Shown: piece after piece, positions 10,251 through 18,284 of the stretch
Numbering within the stretch: position 1 is the stretch's first letter
Layout: every line of letters starts with the position of its first letter
DNA from: Eubacteriaceae bacterium
Lineage (GTDB): Bacteria > Bacillota_A > Clostridia > Eubacteriales > Anaerofustaceae
NCBI GenBank assembly: GCA_031280495.1
Contig: JAITGT010000044.1
Location: 1 to 20,153 of the forward strand
DNA length: 20,153 bases
Direction of reading: 5' to 3'
Translations under genes and position numbers: made by a program
Notes under the pieces: model-generated
Database searches by the model: none
Seen by the model: the letters and a program-made list of their open reading frames with translations, nothing else
Told to the model about the DNA's origin: nothing

Positions 10251-11594
10251 CTACATCAACTCAGCCCTTCTCTCGATGAGCGCTGAAAGCGCCTTTGCGT
10301 CAGACGCGACGCTGGATTCAGCCTCGCCTTCAATGGTGACGCGCACTTTTGGCTCCGTTCCGCTGGGGCGCACCAACACTTTTCCGCGGCCTTCGTATTT
10401 TGCCCTAAGCGCTCCGACCGCTTCGGCGACTTCTCTGTCAGACAAGACGGCGTCTTTTTTCTCTAGAGCCACGAGCGCGTTTTCCGTGCTTTGCGGAAAG
10501 AGCGTCAGCCCCTCTAAGAGTTCTGAAAGGCTTTTTCCAGTCTCTGCCATAATCTGGCTTAGGAAGAGGCCGCTGGCAATGCCGTCTCCTGTTGGGCTGA
10601 CGGAGAAGTTGATGATGTGCCCCGACTGTTCGCCGCCTAGAGAGAGCCCGTGGCGCAGCATAGATTCAAGCACATAGCGGTCCCCGACATTTGATGTTTC
10701 TGTGGCAATGCCCTTTTCCCTTAATGAGAGGGCGAGCCCAGAGTTGCTCATCACCGTCGCCACCACCGTGTTTTTTGAAAGGCGCCCCCGTTCGGAAAGA
10801 AAAGAGCCAAAAATAAACAAAAGCGCGTCGCCGTCAACAAGGGAGCCGTTTGACTGAGCAGCCACAAGCCTGTCAGAGTCTCCATCAAAGGCAAGCCCCG
10901 CGTCCGCATTCTCCCGCAAAACAGCTTTCCTCATCAGGGAAGGGTGGGTTGAGCCGCATCCATCGTTGATGTTTATGCCATTCGGGCTGCTAGCTATGGC
11001 ATGCACGCTCGCTCCAAGCTTGCAAAACACTTCTTCAGCCAGCCCGCTGGCCGCCCCATTTGCACAGTCAAGGACGAAACGCATCCCATTAAGGCGAACA
11101 TCCCCAAATATCTTCTCCAGATGCCCGATGTAAGCTTCTTTTGCTCCCGCCCCTTCAATAATTTGGCCGATTTCGCTTCCACCGGTTTCCGTGTCAGACG
11201 CCATTGCTTCCACGATTGCCGACTCAACAGAATCAGCAAGCTTTGCGCCTTCCCTGGAAAAAAGCTTGATTCCGTTGTCTTGGTAAGGGTTATGTGAAGC
11301 AGAGACCATAGCCCCAAAGCTCGACTTGTATTTTTGGACGAGGACGCCAATCGAGGGCGTTGGCATGACTCCGCAAAGAACAGCGTCAAAGCCCCTGCTC
11401 ATCATTCCTGCCGCCAATGCGCATTCAAACATGCTCCCAGATGCGCGCGTGTCCCTGGCTATGACCGCTTTGCTGCCCGCTTCGCCCTTGCCCAGCACCT
11501 GGCAGGCCGCTCGGGCTATCCGCAGCGCCAATCCTGCCGTCAATTCCACATTTGCCTTTCCCCGTACACCATCCGTTCCGAATTTTGCCTGCAT
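10251..11594 (-). CDS. glmM: Phosphoglucosamine mutase
   Basis: Converts glucosamine 6-phosphate to glucosamine 1-phosphate, the step that leads to UDP-N-acetylglucosamine for peptidoglycan. The start at 11594 gives MQAKFGTDGVRGKAN, the normal GlmM beginning, with GAGGTGA about five bases upstream; an in-frame ATG at 11660 would add 22 residues and overlap the gene before it. Length 447, normal. Seen: the phosphorylated serine Ser100 in SASHNPYQDNGIK, the magnesium site DGDSDR (237-242), and the phosphate-binding RPSGTEPKVRV near the C-terminus. Last gene of the cdaA cluster. In several Bacillota GlmM binds and inhibits CdaA; the shared operon fits such a link, which is inference here. Confidence 0.96.
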   Translation of the reverse strand: MQAKFGTDGVRGKANVELTAGLALRIARAACQVLGKGEAGSKAVIARDTRASGSMFECALAAGMMSRGFDAVLCGVMPTPSIGVLVQKYKSSFGAMVSASHNPYQDNGIKLFSREGAKLADSVESAIVEAMASDTETGGSEIGQIIEGAGAKEAYIGHLEKIFGDVRLNGMRFVLDCANGAASGLAEEVFCKLGASVHAIASSPNGININDGCGSTHPSLMRKAVLRENADAGLAFDGDSDRLVAAQSNGSLVDGDALLFIFGSFLSERGRLSKNTVVATVMSNSGLALSLREKGIATETSNVGDRYVLESMLRHGLSLGGEQSGHIINFSVSPTGDGIASGLFLSQIMAETGKSLSELLEGLTLFPQSTENALVALEKKDAVLSDREVAEAVGALRAKYEGRGKVLVRPSGTEPKVRVTIEGEAESSVASDAKALSALIERRAELM

Positions 11595-11616
11595 ATTTTC
11601 ACCTCGCCAGTGCTCT

Positions 11617-13176
11617 TTATAGTGTGCCGCAAATGGCGTCTGCCGCCCTAATGCCGTCAATGGCGCTGGAAACTATGCCGCCAGCATAGCCCGCGCCTTC
11701 GCCAATCGGGTAGAGGCCGCGCGTGGAAACTGACTCCATCGATGCGTCTGAGCGCAATATGCGCACAGGAGAGGATGTTCGCGTCTCGGGCGCACTGAGA
11801 ATGCCCGTCTCAAAGCCCTTTATCCTGCTGGCACAGTGGAGCATGGCGTTTCGCAGCGGGTTTAGCGCAAAAGAAGGCAGGATGTCGGCCAGTTCAGCCT
11901 CAGCGGTTCGTGGCCGTGCTGTCGCCTCGCATGGCTCGGACGCCTTTATGCCGAGAAAAGAGGCCAGCGGCATCGTGGGGACGCAGTGCCCTCCGCCTGC
12001 CGCCTGAAAAGCGCGCTGCTCAATCTCTCTTTGAAAGGCCACCGCTCCTTCGGCGGTCCCGCCCATATCCGATGGGGTTACGGTGACGACAAAGGCTGCG
12101 TTGGCGTTTTTGCTGGAGCGGCGCGCGTCGCTCATGCCATTTACCGCAAGCCCTCCTTGCTCTGAGGAAGCATTGACCACTTCTCCGCCCGGGCAATTGC
12201 AAAAAGTGTACACCCCCCTGCCAGATGCAGCGTCCTGATAAGTAAGGGAGTACTCGGCAGGCGGAAGAAAAGGGTTGGCTGCATGTTGCGCGTAGATATA
12301 TCGGTTAAAAACCTCTTGCCTGTGCTCTGCCCGAACTCCAACAGCAAATGGTTTTGCCTGCATTCTAACCCCCTTTTCCAGAAGCGCCGCGAAAAGGCCG
12401 CGTGCGGCGTTTCCGCAGGCAAGGGCGACGCAGGGCGAGAGTATTTCCTCGCGCCCTCCCAAAACAATGCCCTGCGCTTTTCCCTCATGCAGCAAGAGAT
12501 CTGTCGCCTCTGCTTCATACTGGATGCTTGCTCCGTTGGCAAGCAAGTGAGCCTCAATGCCCTCAAGGATTTTTCGGATTCCGTCTGTGCCAAGGTGCGG
12601 CTTTGCCTGGTATGCAATTTCTGGCTTGGCGCCGAACTCAATGAGCCGGCTAAGCACATAAGCGGAATAGGGCGATTTTGATCGGCTGGTCAGCTTTGCG
12701 TCTGAAAACATGCCAGCGCCGCCAAATCCAAAGTGGACATTGGAACGGGTCAATAGGCTCCCCGTTTCAAAGAAACGCCCAACGTCCAAAGCGCGATCCT
12801 TTAAGTTTTTGCCCTGTTCCAGCAAGAGTGGCTTAATGCCGCGCTCTACGAGGCGCAGCGCGCAAAACAGCCCTGCTGGCCCTGTGCCGACAATTAGAGG
12901 CCGAAACGAAAGGCGGGCAGGCGGGGCGGGAATGCTGCTAGGCTCTTCGTAGGGGCTGACGCGCTTAGAGAGAAAAGCTCCCTCATAGCCAAAGCAGGCT
13001 GAGAATTCGTAAAAAATCCCCTTGCTGCGGGAGAAGCGGCTGTCAAGGGATTCGCGCAGGATGCGAAAGCCGTTTGCCTTGGACTCATCCGCACCGATTG
13101 ATTTCAGTATCGCAGATTTTGCATCCATTCGCATAAGCATCTCTACTGGTATGCGCACGCCGTCACACTTATACAT
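11617..13176 (-). CDS. Uncharacterised FAD-dependent dehydrogenase (COG2509-like)
   Basis: A 519-residue flavoprotein. An ADP-binding fold sits unusually far in, at residues 93-125, with the dinucleotide motif IVGTGPAGLF followed by a second-strand glutamate (LLLEQGK). The first 90 residues form a separate N-terminal domain as in COG2509 proteins. The C-terminus carries the FAD-closing motif YPIGEGAGYAGGI and a helix with DGIRAAD. Substrate is unknown for the family. I chose the ATG at 13176 because AGGAGG lies nine bases upstream; the ATG at 13182 is only three bases from that site and 13209 has none. It lies 19 bases after ybbR and 22 before glmM, so it is co-transcribed with both. Homologues often sit in this position in Clostridia, from memory rather than a search. 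Confidence 0.85.
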   Translation of the reverse strand: MYKCDGVRIPVEMLMRMDAKSAILKSIGADESKANGFRILRESLDSRFSRSKGIFYEFSACFGYEGAFLSKRVSPYEEPSSIPAPPARLSFRPLIVGTGPAGLFCALRLVERGIKPLLLEQGKNLKDRALDVGRFFETGSLLTRSNVHFGFGGAGMFSDAKLTSRSKSPYSAYVLSRLIEFGAKPEIAYQAKPHLGTDGIRKILEGIEAHLLANGASIQYEAEATDLLLHEGKAQGIVLGGREEILSPCVALACGNAARGLFAALLEKGVRMQAKPFAVGVRAEHRQEVFNRYIYAQHAANPFLPPAEYSLTYQDAASGRGVYTFCNCPGGEVVNASSEQGGLAVNGMSDARRSSKNANAAFVVTVTPSDMGGTAEGAVAFQREIEQRAFQAAGGGHCVPTMPLASFLGIKASEPCEATARPRTAEAELADILPSFALNPLRNAMLHCASRIKGFETGILSAPETRTSSPVRILRSDASMESVSTRGLYPIGEGAGYAGGIVSSAIDGIRAADAICGTL

Positions 13177-13195
13177 CTGCATTCGCCTCCTGGCC

Positions 13196-14419
13196 CTATG
13201 GCTCAACAAGGGTGACTGTTATTTCATCCCTGTTTGTGTCTTTGACGGAAATGCCTTTTGGCAGTTCGTATTCGAGTTTTACGTTATGCTCTCCAATGCC
13301 AAGCCCCGCCAAATCCACAAAGATGGTGACGTCGCTTTGCAAAAATTCGTCGAACCCCCCCGGCTCCGTTATAAGGGTCAGGTTAATCAGCCCTGGCTCA
13401 TACGGCTGCACTTTAAGGCTGGGAGGGGTGTTGCGAATCTGCACCGACTCATAGGAAAACTCACGAAGGTCAATATGAACAATCTCCACCCTCACGGTAA
13501 TAGGCGTCTTGGTAAGCAGCGAAACCCCATTCGGCAGCACAAGCGCTCCGGTTGACGTGAAGCTTTCAAATCTCCCGCTCAAGTCCACCGGCTCAAGCAA
13601 TAGCTCCGTTATCCCTTCGAGCAGCCCCTCTTTTGCGGCGATGACAACCTCTTTTGGGAGCGCCTCAACAGACTTTGCGAAATAGCCGCTTGCGCAAGCC
13701 CCTTTTGGCTTAATCGAGAGCGACACGGTTTTTGACTTGCCAACGCCCACTGACACGGATATAGTCGAAGGCGCAAGGGTGGCGTTTGCAACTTTCTTGC
13801 CGGAAGCGTCAAGCGCTTCCAGCACGACTTGCGCATAAAAGTCATCGTTTCTGTTTGCCAAGTCAAGCCTCCCTTCCACTTTGACAACTGAGGAAAGGGT
13901 GGTCTCGCTCCCGCTTACCTCAACTGGCCTTGCTTCATACTTTCGGGAAAGCAGCTCATATCCTGTGGAGAGCGCGCCATCGTTTAGCAGAGTGAAGTTC
14001 ATGCTTTTTGCCTTTATTTCGGAGACAGCCACGGAAACTTTGTCTGGGACCATTGAAGAGACTGTGACATTTTGCGGAATATTTCCGAGCTTCACGTCAA
14101 GCGAGTAGTTTCCTGCCTGCTCAATGCCGCCGAGATCCACAAATGCAGTGATGCTGTCGCGGGAAATTGCGCCCATCGCAGAGTTTTGGCCCCGCAGCTG
14201 GACATCCACATCTGCAGGCAGAGGCTCAAAAGTCAAGCCGCCGGCATTGAGGGCTTCCGCGCCAAGTACGGTGAGCGGTATGTCGTTGTATTTCTTGCGC
14301 ACAACTGGATTTGAGTCCGACATGGCCACGATCCACAGCATGACAGCCAGGCCAAAGGAGACGAAAAGGCGTATGATCTTCTCCTTTTTTATGTAGCGGC
14401 TCAAAAAGCTTTGCTTCAT
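13196..14419 (-). CDS. cdaR: YbbR-domain membrane protein, regulator of diadenylate cyclase
   Basis: A 407-residue protein with a short basic N-terminus, one membrane helix (about residues 15-33) and an extracellular part built of YbbR repeats, each about 80-90 residues of beta-rich sequence with the recurring pattern of a conserved V-V-E-G-like strand turn. YbbR/CdaR proteins bind the membrane part of CdaA and alter c-di-AMP synthesis. Here the gene starts 13 bases after cdaA ends, with AAGGTGA before the ATG, which supports that assignment. Repeat boundaries are approximate (roughly 40-125, 130-220, 225-310, 315-407). Confidence 0.88.
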   Translation of the reverse strand: MKQSFLSRYIKKEKIIRLFVSFGLAVMLWIVAMSDSNPVVRKKYNDIPLTVLGAEALNAGGLTFEPLPADVDVQLRGQNSAMGAISRDSITAFVDLGGIEQAGNYSLDVKLGNIPQNVTVSSMVPDKVSVAVSEIKAKSMNFTLLNDGALSTGYELLSRKYEARPVEVSGSETTLSSVVKVEGRLDLANRNDDFYAQVVLEALDASGKKVANATLAPSTISVSVGVGKSKTVSLSIKPKGACASGYFAKSVEALPKEVVIAAKEGLLEGITELLLEPVDLSGRFESFTSTGALVLPNGVSLLTKTPITVRVEIVHIDLREFSYESVQIRNTPPSLKVQPYEPGLINLTLITEPGGFDEFLQSDVTIFVDLAGLGIGEHNVKLEYELPKGISVKDTNRDEITVTLVEP

Positions 14420-14432
14420 ATTTCACCTTTCG

Positions 14433-15266
14433 CTAAAGCGGCTGCTCTTTGTCTTCCGACTGTTTCGAGCGCTCTTGCGGGTACATTGTTTCCTTCAGAA
14501 TGTTCTCAATTGCCATTAAGTCCACATAGCGAGAAAGGCTGCCGTTTATAGCATAAGAGATTGTGCCTGTTTCTTCAGACACAACCAGCGAAATGCAGTC
14601 TGAGTTTTCGCTGATGCCTATTGCCGAGCGGTGGCGCGTTCCAAGCTCTTTCGTCAGGTTCCGGTTTTGCGTCAGGGGCAAAAGGCATCCTGCCGCCCTT
14701 ACTTTGAGGGTGTGGCTCGAAATGATGACCGCTCCGTCGTGCATAGGCGAGTTGGGAAAAAAGATGTTGAGAAGCAGGCTTCGCGCTACTTTTGCATCTA
14801 TCTGCACGCCTGTTTCCACAATGTCCCCAAGTTGGGTGTCTCGCTCTATGACTATAATCGCGCCCGTTTTGGACAGGCTCATGGATCGCATGGCTTCCAA
14901 TATCTCATTAACCGTTGTCTTAATTGACTCAAGGTCATTGCGGCCAAGGTTTGTAAACAGGCGGGCGCTCCCCAAGCTGTCCAGCGCCCGCCTCAATTCA
15001 GGCTGGAATATGATGACAACGCTGACAAGGCCAGCGGTCATAAAGCTGTGAAGGGCGTAATTGAGCGTCACAAACCCAAAGAGATCGGTGACAAGGGTAA
15101 TAAGCAGGAAAAGCAGAATGCCTTTTGCGACCTGGTAGGCCTGGGTGCCCTTTAGCCAGCCAATGATCTTGTAAACCAAAATGGTCGACACAAGGATGTC
15201 GAGGATGGAGACGACCGACACATAGCCGATAAGCGTAGAAAGCAAATTCTGTAAGCGTTCAATCAT
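14433..15266 (-). CDS. cdaA: Diadenylate cyclase CdaA (c-di-AMP synthase)
   Basis: Joins two ATP into cyclic di-AMP, a messenger for potassium and turgor control and wall balance. The 277-residue product has three N-terminal membrane helices (about 12-34, 46-64, 70-88), a short coiled linker and the cytosolic DAC domain with both signature motifs: DGA (177-179, in NSPMHDGAVII) and the RHR of GTRHRSAIG (209-216). I chose the ATG at 15266, with GGAAG five bases upstream, which gives a typical CdaA N-terminus; an in-frame ATG at 15323 would add 19 polar residues. First gene of the cluster cdaA-cdaR-FAD protein-glmM. I could not identify a convincing promoter directly upstream; the mRNA may begin further up in the long non-coding stretch. 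Confidence 0.95.
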   Translation of the reverse strand: MIERLQNLLSTLIGYVSVVSILDILVSTILVYKIIGWLKGTQAYQVAKGILLFLLITLVTDLFGFVTLNYALHSFMTAGLVSVVIIFQPELRRALDSLGSARLFTNLGRNDLESIKTTVNEILEAMRSMSLSKTGAIIVIERDTQLGDIVETGVQIDAKVARSLLLNIFFPNSPMHDGAVIISSHTLKVRAAGCLLPLTQNRNLTKELGTRHRSAIGISENSDCISLVVSEETGTISYAINGSLSRYVDLMAIENILKETMYPQERSKQSEDKEQPL

Positions 15267-15560
15267 GGAAACTTCCAAGCGTTTTATATTGGATGGCGCC
15301 GCATTAACGTGGCATTGGCGCATAATTATTATTCATGGCAAACGCAATGCAGCTGCGGGATGCGAAGCCGCGCTTGCCCTGTCGTGCAGCGAATCATCGG
15401 CGCCGTTTCTCCCGAAGAAAAAACGCCCGATCCCATTTCTCTTCGCCATACGCCCCATGCCAAAAACTCAATGGTTTCTGCAGCTTTTCTTTGGAGGGGA
15501 GCCAGATCTGAATTCCAGAGGGGGATCGTTTGCGCCCATTTGGCGCTGAGACAAGCGGCG

Positions 15561-15590
15561 CTGCCAGCCTTGGCATTTTTGCGCTGGCAG
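15561..15590. repeat. Inverted repeat, 8-base arms
   Basis: CTGCCAGC (15561-15568) and GCTGGCAG (15583-15590) are exact reverse complements separated by 14 bases. No T-run follows on either strand, so it is not a standard terminator. Confidence 0.6.
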
Positions 15591-15911
15591 TGGGAAGAGC
15601 AAAGTCCGCAAACTGCTTCATTGCGCTTTTGCCAATGATCTTGAGCGCAATCCAGAATGGTGGGCAGAAGGCAAAATTGCGCGCACTGCAAAGATCATCC
15701 GTTTCGACTTATACTGCGGTGAACTAAGGATATGCACTGAAGAAGAAAGAATGAATGAGCCAATTCAATGATACCACCGCATGCAGGGGTTTCAGCCACA
15801 TTTCAAGCTGCTGCGAGTGAAAATGGAAAATGCCTGGCTATGCCCCCTTTTGGGGCGGCGGCGGCGCATGCTCGCCCTTCAACGCAAGTTCGCGCAATAT
15901 GCTTTGGGCAG

Positions 15912-15932
15912 GGGCAGTCTCTAGCACTGCCC
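15912..15932. repeat. Inverted repeat, 7-base arms
   Basis: GGGCAGT (15912-15918) and ACTGCCC (15926-15932) are perfect complements with a seven-base loop CTCTAGC; the CTCTAG of the loop is repeated directly after the second arm. Confidence 0.6.
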
Positions 15933-16017
15933 TCTAGAGCGCCTCCGTCTGCCGCAGCCTGATTTGCTCAGCAAACGCTGCGGCAAGGCTTTGGCAAACC
16001 CTGGCATCGCTTAGAGA

Positions 16018-16036
16018 GCGCCTGGCCAATAGGCGC
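16018..16036. repeat. Inverted repeat, 6-base GC-rich arms
   Basis: GCGCCT (16018-16023) and AGGCGC (16031-16036) are perfect complements with a seven-base loop. Confidence 0.5.
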
Positions 16037-16063
16037 AAAGCTTGTTCTAGCAGATCTGCGGAA

Positions 16064-16097
16064 GGCAGGGCGCATGCGGCGCATGGGTGCGCCTGCC
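16064..16097. repeat. Inverted repeat, about 10 base pairs with one bulge
   Basis: GGCAGGGCGCA (16064-16074) pairs with TGCGCCTGCC (16088-16097) leaving one unpaired G. It lies only 27 bases after the preceding hairpin, so both could be parts of one folded RNA. Confidence 0.55.
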
Positions 16098-16498
16098 AAA
16101 GATTTTTTGCGCAGGGCAGCAGACTTGGCTTGGCTCCAGCCGCTTTGCGGGCATGGGGGCTTTGGCGGAGCCGCCCTCCGGCAAGGCTGCGCTTTGCAGG
16201 GCAATCATCGCATTGCCATTTGCGCTTTCCCAAGGCAGTGTTTTTGTTTAGCCATCGCTGCATTCGCTCTACCGCAAAAATTAGCAATCCGCGCACTAAA
16301 TTGACAGCCAGGCATACCATACTGTGAAAGGCAAAGCAAGCGCTCCCACAGCCCGCCTGCAGAATCGCTATGCAAAGCCGTTTTGTTTCAGCTTGAAAGT
16401 CCGCAAAATTTTTTCTTGTGAATGCAGCAATTTGCCCGGCTGATGCCACTATATTGTTGCGAAGAAGAGGGAGCCCAATGGGGTGCAATTTCAGGCAG

Positions 16499-16527
16499 TT
16501 CCCTATCCGGGCTGGATATGATATAAT
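16499..16527 (+). promoter_or_regulatory. Promoter of the nfeD-SPFH operon
   Basis: A perfect TATAAT (16522-16527) preceded by TGA makes a strong extended -10; the -35 position (16499-16504, TTCCCT) is weak. Transcription would begin near 16534, so the leader is only about 14 bases and starts at the ribosome site. Confidence 0.75.
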
Positions 16528-16547
16528 TATTTCAAGGAGGTATAAAA

Positions 16548-17006
16548 ATGGGCGCATTGATCATCATATTGAGCAGCCGTGACGCATTAATCTGGATAGG
16601 AATCATTGTCTTGTCCATCATCATTGAAGCGGCAACGGTCGGCCTTGCTTCCATTTGGTTCGCTTTGGGAGGGGTGGCTGCGCTGGTCTGCGCGCTTCTC
16701 AACCTCCAATTTTGGCTGCAGGCAATTGTGTTCTTGTCTAGCTCTGTCGCGCTCCTGCTTCTCACGCGGCCCATACTGATTGACCTTCTCCATGTTGGCG
16801 AGAGAAAGACAAATGTCGAAGAGCTCATTGGCGAGGTTGGCGTTGTCGTAAAAGACATACGGGAATTTGAGTCTGGCCAGGTGAAAGTAAAGGGCGCCGT
16901 TTGGACAGCTGTCCCAATAGAGGAGGCAGTCATCCTGAAGGGCGAAAGAGTTGAAATCGAGCGAATCGAAGGCGTGAAATTGATCGTCCGAACCAGATTC
17001 GATTAG
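16548..17006 (+). CDS. NfeD-like membrane protein (short form)
   Basis: A 152-residue protein with three membrane helices (about 12-30, 33-52 and 55-74) followed by a soluble C-terminal OB-fold (about 85-152) with the NfeD pattern GEVGVVVKDI and GQVKVKGAVWTA. It lacks the serine protease domain of long NfeD proteins, as in the short YbbK/YuaF-type group. Short NfeD proteins pair with SPFH scaffold proteins and help to organise membrane microdomains or membrane-protein quality control. The SPFH gene lies 58 bases downstream. Start supported by AAGGAGG seven bases before the ATG. Confidence 0.9.
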   Translation: MGALIIILSSRDALIWIGIIVLSIIIEAATVGLASIWFALGGVAALVCALLNLQFWLQAIVFLSSSVALLLLTRPILIDLLHVGERKTNVEELIGEVGVVVKDIREFESGQVKVKGAVWTAVPIEEAVILKGERVEIERIEGVKLIVRTRFD

Positions 17007-17064
17007 CTTCACACATCCTGTTTAGCATAATCAAGCTGTCCCAAATACTGAAAGGAGAAATTAT

Positions 17065-17964
17065 ATGCCATTTATTGTTGCCGCAGTGATACTAGTCTTG
17101 CTGCTTCTCTTGGCGGTGAATTCTATTCGAATTGTGCCGCAGGCAAGCGCGTTTGTCATTGAAAGGCTGGGTGTGTTTAAAGACGTTTGGGGGTCTGGCC
17201 CGCATTTCAAGATCCCAGGGATTGACCGCGTCGCGCGGCGCGTTTCCCTTAAAGAGAGAATTCTGGATTATCCGCCGCAGCCAGTGATCACAAAAGACAA
17301 CGTCACGATGCAAATTGACACCGTTGTCTACTATATGGTCACCGACCCCCGCCTTTACTCTTATGGGCATGACAACCCTCTCATGGCTATCGAAAAGCTG
17401 ACGGCGACGACGCTTCGCAATATTATCGGCGAAATGGAGCTGGATCAGACATTGACGAGCCGTGAAGTCATCAACGACAAAATGCGCATCGTCCTTGATG
17501 AAGTCACTGACCCATGGGGAATCAAGATAAACCGCGTTGAGCTCAAAAATATCCTTCCTCCGCAAGATATCCAGACAGCCATGGAAAAGCAAATGAAAGC
17601 GGAGCGCGAAAAGCGCGAATCCATTTTAAGGGCAGAGGGAGAGAAACAGTCCTTGATTTTAAGGGCTGAAGGCGAGAAAGAGTCGACGATATTGCGCGCA
17701 GAGGCACAAAAGGAGCAGATGATTCGCATAGCAGACGGCGAAGCGGCGTCTGTCCTTAAGGTGAACGAGGCCAACGCCAAGGCTCTCGCCATGCTGCGCG
17801 AATCAAACCCGAACGAGTTTGTAGTTGCCATCAAGGGCTTAGAGGCTTTGGAAAAGCTTGCCGATGGACAGGCGACAAAGATCATCATACCAACAGAGAT
17901 CCAGTCCATAGCTGGCCTCGCGTCCTCGTTAAGCGCCGTGCTCTCAAACCCTGACAAGAAGTAA
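17065..17964 (+). CDS. SPFH/band-7 domain membrane protein (QmcA/stomatin-like)
   Basis: A 299-residue protein: one N-terminal membrane helix (2-20), an SPFH/PHB domain (about 25-185, with the stomatin-type segments IVPQASAFVIERLGVF and GINRVELK-like strand near its end), a charged coiled coil (about 180-235) and a C-terminal tail with GLEALEKLADG. Such proteins form large oligomeric rings at the inner membrane and bind proteases or NfeD partners. The coiled coil holds a visible internal repeat: ILRAEGEK appears twice, then ILRAEAQK, each 11-12 residues apart. The ribosome site AAAGGAG is seven bases before the ATG. Followed by a strong terminator, so it ends the two-gene operon. Confidence 0.94.
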   Translation: MPFIVAAVILVLLLLLAVNSIRIVPQASAFVIERLGVFKDVWGSGPHFKIPGIDRVARRVSLKERILDYPPQPVITKDNVTMQIDTVVYYMVTDPRLYSYGHDNPLMAIEKLTATTLRNIIGEMELDQTLTSREVINDKMRIVLDEVTDPWGIKINRVELKNILPPQDIQTAMEKQMKAEREKRESILRAEGEKQSLILRAEGEKESTILRAEAQKEQMIRIADGEAASVLKVNEANAKALAMLRESNPNEFVVAIKGLEALEKLADGQATKIIIPTEIQSIAGLASSLSAVLSNPDKK

Positions 17965-17974
17965 TGTACGCATG

Positions 17975-18006
17975 GCCGCGCGCCTGCATGGCTGCGCGGC
18001 TTTTTT
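17975..18006 (+). terminator. Rho-independent terminator of the nfeD-SPFH operon
   Basis: GCCGCGCGCC (17975-17984) pairs with GGC-T-GCGCGGC (17990-18000) with a single bulged T and a five-base loop, followed by six T (18001-18006). It begins 10 bases after the stop codon. Confidence 0.92.
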
Positions 18007-18095
18007 GCCTCGCCCTTTCCATATACCATCCATTTGAGCGCCTGCCAGGCGAAAGAAACGACGCAAGGGGCTGTCATTATTTCGATTTAGCTACT

Positions 18096-18116
18096 AAAAA
18101 ACCCGCTGAAAGCGGG
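18096..18116 (-). terminator. Terminator of the small - strand gene
   Basis: Read on the - strand: CCCGCT, loop TTC, AGCGGG, then TTTTTT (+ strand arms 18102-18107 and 18111-18116, A-run 18096-18101). It lies 27 bases after the stop codon of the 30-codon frame and has no other upstream gene to serve, because folC has its own terminator at 18428-18455. Confidence 0.88.
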
Positions 18117-18143
18117 CATAAAATGTGTTTTGCTGGAAATTGG

Positions 18144-18236
18144 CTAAAAAATCCCTCCAACAAACCTTCCAAATGCGCCCATAATCTTTAGGAGCGCCGC
18201 CAATATGCTACCGATAACTGAAATGGTGCCAATCAT
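18144..18236 (-). CDS. Small gene, 30-residue cationic amphipathic peptide
   Basis: Too short for ordinary gene finders but well framed: ATG at 18236, AAAAGGAG six bases before it, a near-consensus promoter (18285-18313) and a terminator just after the stop. The peptide begins MIGTISVIGS and ends GRFVGGIF. It has no acidic residue and only Lys17 and Arg24 as charges (net +2). Positions 1, 5, 8, 12, 15, 19, 22, 26 and 29 are all large hydrophobic residues (M, I, I, L, L, M, F, V, I), while 3, 10, 17 and 24 are G, S, K, R: a regular amphipathic helix. No signal peptide cleavage site or cysteines. It resembles in kind phenol-soluble modulins, leaderless bacteriocins and type I toxin peptides, but I recognise no specific family. 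No immunity or transport gene is adjacent. Confidence 0.72.
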   Translation of the reverse strand: MIGTISVIGSILAALLKIMGAFGRFVGGIF

Positions 18237-18284
18237 TCGCTTCTCCTTTTTGTTTTGCGTTTCGCAAATTCTAGCCTTTTTGAC

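Larger units (their letters stand above)
15267..16498. other. Long intergenic stretch between cdaA and the nfeD-like gene, no supported gene
   Basis: About 1.2 kb between divergent transcription units. Open frames exist on both strands, the longest being 207 codons on the - strand (15934-16557), but none has a ribosome site, recognisable domain or normal composition, and that one runs over the nfeD promoter. The stretch does contain several separate perfect inverted repeats, listed below, none followed by a T-run. It could be a decayed gene, an untranslated leader of cdaA, or one or more structured RNAs. I did not find marker segments of RNase P RNA, tmRNA or SRP RNA. Confidence 0.5.

Noticed and set aside
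11595..11660. N-terminal extension of glmM overlapping the FAD gene
   Set aside because: The GlmM start motif begins at the ATG at 11594 with a good ribosome site; the extension is a chance open frame.
15283..15288. TATAAA on the - strand as the cdaA -10 box
   Set aside because: A start six or seven bases downstream would fall at the cdaA ribosome site, and there is no -35 at the proper distance.
15934..16557. 207-codon open frame on the - strand
   Set aside because: Begins inside the nfeD coding region, crosses the nfeD promoter and ribosome site, has no ribosome site at its start or at the internal ATG (16320), and shows no recognisable domain.
16478..16579. 33-codon + strand frame starting at 16478 after a GAGGGAG sequence
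   Set aside because: It runs through the -10 box and ribosome site of the nfeD-like gene and out of frame into it; no promoter was found for it. A leader peptide is not excluded but is unsupported.
18039..18051. CGCCT-GCC-AGGCG hairpin after the SPFH terminator
   Set aside because: Only five base pairs and no T-run; too weak to call a terminator or element.
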